Part shown: positions 61,979 to 64,000 of the stretch, piece after piece | Numbering within the stretch: the stretch's first letter is position 1 | How the letters are laid out: every line of letters starts with the position of its first letter | Source: Marinomonas spartinae | Lineage (GTDB): Bacteria > Pseudomonadota > Gammaproteobacteria > Pseudomonadales > Marinomonadaceae | Direction of reading: 5' to 3' | Assembly: GCF_016461715.1 (NCBI RefSeq) | Contig: NZ_JAEMUI010000008.1 | Span: 99,914 to 163,913, forward strand | Length of the DNA: 64,000 bases | Position numbers and translations under genes: made by a program | Notes under the pieces: generated by a model | What the model was told of the DNA's origin: nothing | Seen by the model: only the letters and a program-made list of their open reading frames with translations | The model's database searches: none

Positions 61979-63967
61979 CTACGCTCTGGCTAGTATAAAA
62001 CGCCCCATGGTTTGTTTCATGGCCGCGCTTTGACTACTGAGCTCTTCTGCAGCAGCAGCGCCTTCCACAGAGCCAGATGCATTTAACTCCACGACGTCGC
62101 CAATAGATACCATCGATTGGGTCACTTCATTTACCGCTAGGGCTTGTTCCTCACTTGCAGAGGCGATTTTTGCCACGATGGATGAGGTTTCAGTGATACC
62201 ATCAAACACGGCTTGTAAGGACTTGTCGGTGTTTTCAGCGATGGTCACGCCATTTTCTGTTTTGCTTGATGATAGTTGTATTAACTTGGCGGTTTCTGCG
62301 GCGGCACTGGTGCTTCTAGAGGCTAAGCCTCGAACCTCATCAGCCACAACGGCAAAGCCTCGTCCTTGCTCGCCAGCTCTAGCCGCTTCAATGGCAGCGT
62401 TTAGGGCCAGTAAGTTGGTTTGTTCTGCAATTTCATCGATGGTTTTAATAAAGCCTGCAATGCTTTCTCCAGCCTCGCTAATCTCTTTCATCGCCATGAC
62501 CATCTCTTTCATATGAGCTTGTCCTTGTGTCACCGCTTGCTGAGCTTGTTCTGCCAGTAAATTCGCTTTTTTCGCATATTCTGCATTCTCACTGGTTTGT
62601 ACGGAGAGTTGTTCCAACGCGGCTGAAATGGTTTGTAGATTATCTTTTTGTTTGTTGGCGCCTTCTGCAAGAGAATGGCTAAAGGTAGAAACTTGTGAAC
62701 TGCCAACCGCGATTTGATCGCCAGCGTTTTGGATTTCCATCAGAATAGCGTTGAGGTTCTTCACCATATCTTGCAGTGCTTTTCCAAGACTGTCTTTGTC
62801 TGAGGCCAGTTGGACGTTAGAGGATAAGTCTCCGTCGGCAATTTTTTGCGCTAAGACGGCTTTTTCTTTTAGGCTTTTGACCATGTTACGGATGGCCGCG
62901 TATAAACTTGCTTCTTTCTCATTGTTATTTTGTAACTCTACTTCTAAGTCTCCCTCAGCGACACTTCTAACGACTCGTGTGACTAAGGCTGGGTCGCCTC
63001 CTAGCTGGGTAGTGGTTGCCCGAGTAATGAAAAAGGCCACCGTGATACCCAATATAATCGCCACCGCCACGATGGCTTCGATGAAATAGACGGCTAATGT
63101 ATTGCTTTCTACTAAGTGAGGGCCAAGTTTATCCTGAGCATTTTTAATGGATAATTTAAGATTTTCTGTGGCTTTCGTCACTATAGCACCAACGGGATTT
63201 AACTTGTCGCTAATGATGGTGTTACGATCCTGAATGACGTTAACGACGCGATTAAAAGCATCTTTGTAAATTGTTATATCTTGAACTATTTTATTGAGTT
63301 GTGTTTTGTCGCTCGGATTATTTAGTTTTTCATTGAGGTTTGTTAGTTTCTGATTTAGATCTGAAAACTCTTTATTCACTCTGTCGACTGAGCTTTGGTC
63401 GTTAGACTCTAAAAACTTCACTACATATAAGCGTGCAAGCAGTAAACTTCTTATTGATAATGCAGTATCGTATGCGGCTTCAGTATCGCCAGCATTTTTT
63501 ACAGACAGTAGTAGGTCTGTTATGTTGTTTTCTATTTCAGGACCTTTACTATTTAATATGTTATTAACAAGCTCATTTCTTTGTTTTTTTAGCGTGACAA
63601 CCTTGTCAAACCCACTGATATAGCCTTCTAGAGAGGTTTTCAAGTTCTGGATCGTTTTTAGATCTTGTGCCGTATTTATATCAGCGATGGCTTCGTCTAT
63701 GGACTGTTGAGTGTTCTTAAAATATCTATCAAACGCTTCTTTTGCTTGCGAGTCGCCCGTTAAAATAAAATCTTTTTCTTTGTTACGAGTCGTTAGCATA
63801 TTTTCCTGAATTTCGCCTACCGCATTAGAGGCTCTCGCTAGTGAGCGATATTCATCAAAGCCACTTGAGGCATTATTTAGAGAAAAATAGGCGGTTCCAC
63901 CAACCAATGCTAATAAAACAATGACAAGTGAAAAACCTAGATAGAGCCTTTGCGAGAAGTTGAACAT
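61979..63967 (-). CDS. Methyl-accepting chemotaxis protein with HBM-type sensor domain
   Basis: The 662-residue receptor has a membrane helix (~8-28), a long periplasmic all-helical region (~30-280) starting [20 protein letters not shown] and [15 protein letters not shown], typical of HBM (helical bimodular) domains, a second helix (~283-310), HAMP segments (~312-415) and a signalling coiled coil with tip [23 protein letters not shown] receptors often bind organic acids. ATG 63967 is preferred to 63973 because GAGG lies eight bases before it. It has no CheR-docking tail. The interval 61755-61978 on its 3' side contains no supported gene. Confidence 0.93.
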   Translation of the reverse strand: MFNFSQRLYLGFSLVIVLLALVGGTAYFSLNNASSGFDEYRSLARASNAVGEIQENMLTTRNKEKDFILTGDSQAKEAFDRYFKNTQQSIDEAIADINTAQDLKTIQNLKTSLEGYISGFDKVVTLKKQRNELVNNILNSKGPEIENNITDLLLSVKNAGDTEAAYDTALSIRSLLLARLYVVKFLESNDQSSVDRVNKEFSDLNQKLTNLNEKLNNPSDKTQLNKIVQDITIYKDAFNRVVNVIQDRNTIISDKLNPVGAIVTKATENLKLSIKNAQDKLGPHLVESNTLAVYFIEAIVAVAIILGITVAFFITRATTTQLGGDPALVTRVVRSVAEGDLEVELQNNNEKEASLYAAIRNMVKSLKEKAVLAQKIADGDLSSNVQLASDKDSLGKALQDMVKNLNAILMEIQNAGDQIAVGSSQVSTFSHSLAEGANKQKDNLQTISAALEQLSVQTSENAEYAKKANLLAEQAQQAVTQGQAHMKEMVMAMKEISEAGESIAGFIKTIDEIAEQTNLLALNAAIEAARAGEQGRGFAVVADEVRGLASRSTSAAAETAKLIQLSSSKTENGVTIAENTDKSLQAVFDGITETSSIVAKIASASEEQALAVNEVTQSMVSIGDVVELNASGSVEGAAAAEELSSQSAAMKQTMGRFILARA

Positions 63968-64000
63968 GTCCATATCCTCATATAAAGTGTTGCTATAAAG

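Noticed and set aside
1..64000. CRISPR array, tRNA or rRNA genes, prophage or integrative element ends
   Set aside because: No regularly spaced repeats, no tRNA-like cloverleaf or rRNA signature, no integrase, and no attachment-site duplications were seen, although a tool-based scan was not possible.

Overview
The window comes from a marine gammaproteobacterium. Gene order and protein character (nrdR-rib-nusB, thiL-pgpA, carAB-greA, EttA, a Liv-fed catabolic island) fit Oceanospirillales, most likely Marinomonas or a close relative. That placement is inference from protein resemblance, not from a database search. No rRNA, tRNA, CRISPR array, prophage or intact insertion sequence was seen.

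Layout. 1-13.9 kb: the tail of a DUF2878/DUF3833 membrane and lipoprotein group, a strongly structured 427-base intergenic stretch, a DUF6164 protein, a CBS protein, a DMT exporter divergent from a LysR regulator, rlmF, the pseudouridine catabolic pair psuK-psuG, plsC, and a tight unit of a cytosine-deaminase-family gene, DUF2868 and a DUF3482 GTPase next to an Lrp regulator. 14-19.7 kb: two DMT transporters, a chemoreceptor and ettA. 19.9-31.3 kb: the housekeeping series nrdR-ribD-ribBX-ribH-nusB ... thiL-pgpA-holD-like-rimI-yajL. Between nusB and thiL sits a nitric-oxide signalling module made of an H-NOX sensor, a histidine kinase and a receiver/degenerate HD-GYP protein. 31.4-36.5 kb: carA-carB-greA, with an attenuator-like leader.

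36.5-58.7 kb is an accessory catabolic island. A GMC alcohol oxidoreductase and a Liv-type ABC transporter (with a fused LivM-LivG protein) run leftward from an IclR regulator. Rightward run three aldehyde dehydrogenases, a benzoylformate-decarboxylase-like ThDP enzyme, an SDR without its catalytic Tyr/Lys, a seven-Asp-box beta-propeller, a single-domain VOC protein with a possible extradiol-dioxygenase triad, an AA_synth (DUF1185) protein, an alpha/beta hydrolase, an MhpA-like hydroxylase, an MhpD-like hydratase and a carboxymuconolactone-decarboxylase-family protein. An OprD-type porin closes the island. Together they suggest uptake of an aromatic acid, side-chain shortening by decarboxylation and aldehyde oxidation, ring hydroxylation, meta cleavage and hydrolysis/hydration. 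The substrate is unknown.

58.9-61.8 kb is a Fur-box-preceded iron uptake operon: cupredoxin, Ftr1 permease and P19, followed by an NqrB/RnfD-like flavoprotein where related systems carry a polyferredoxin. The window ends with a chemoreceptor of the HBM type. The most interesting points are the H-NOX module placed inside a conserved housekeeping cluster, the NqrB-like partner of the Ftr1/P19 iron system, a cytosine deaminase homologue whose specificity residue predicts 5-methylcytosine deamination, and the unusual composition of the catabolic island.
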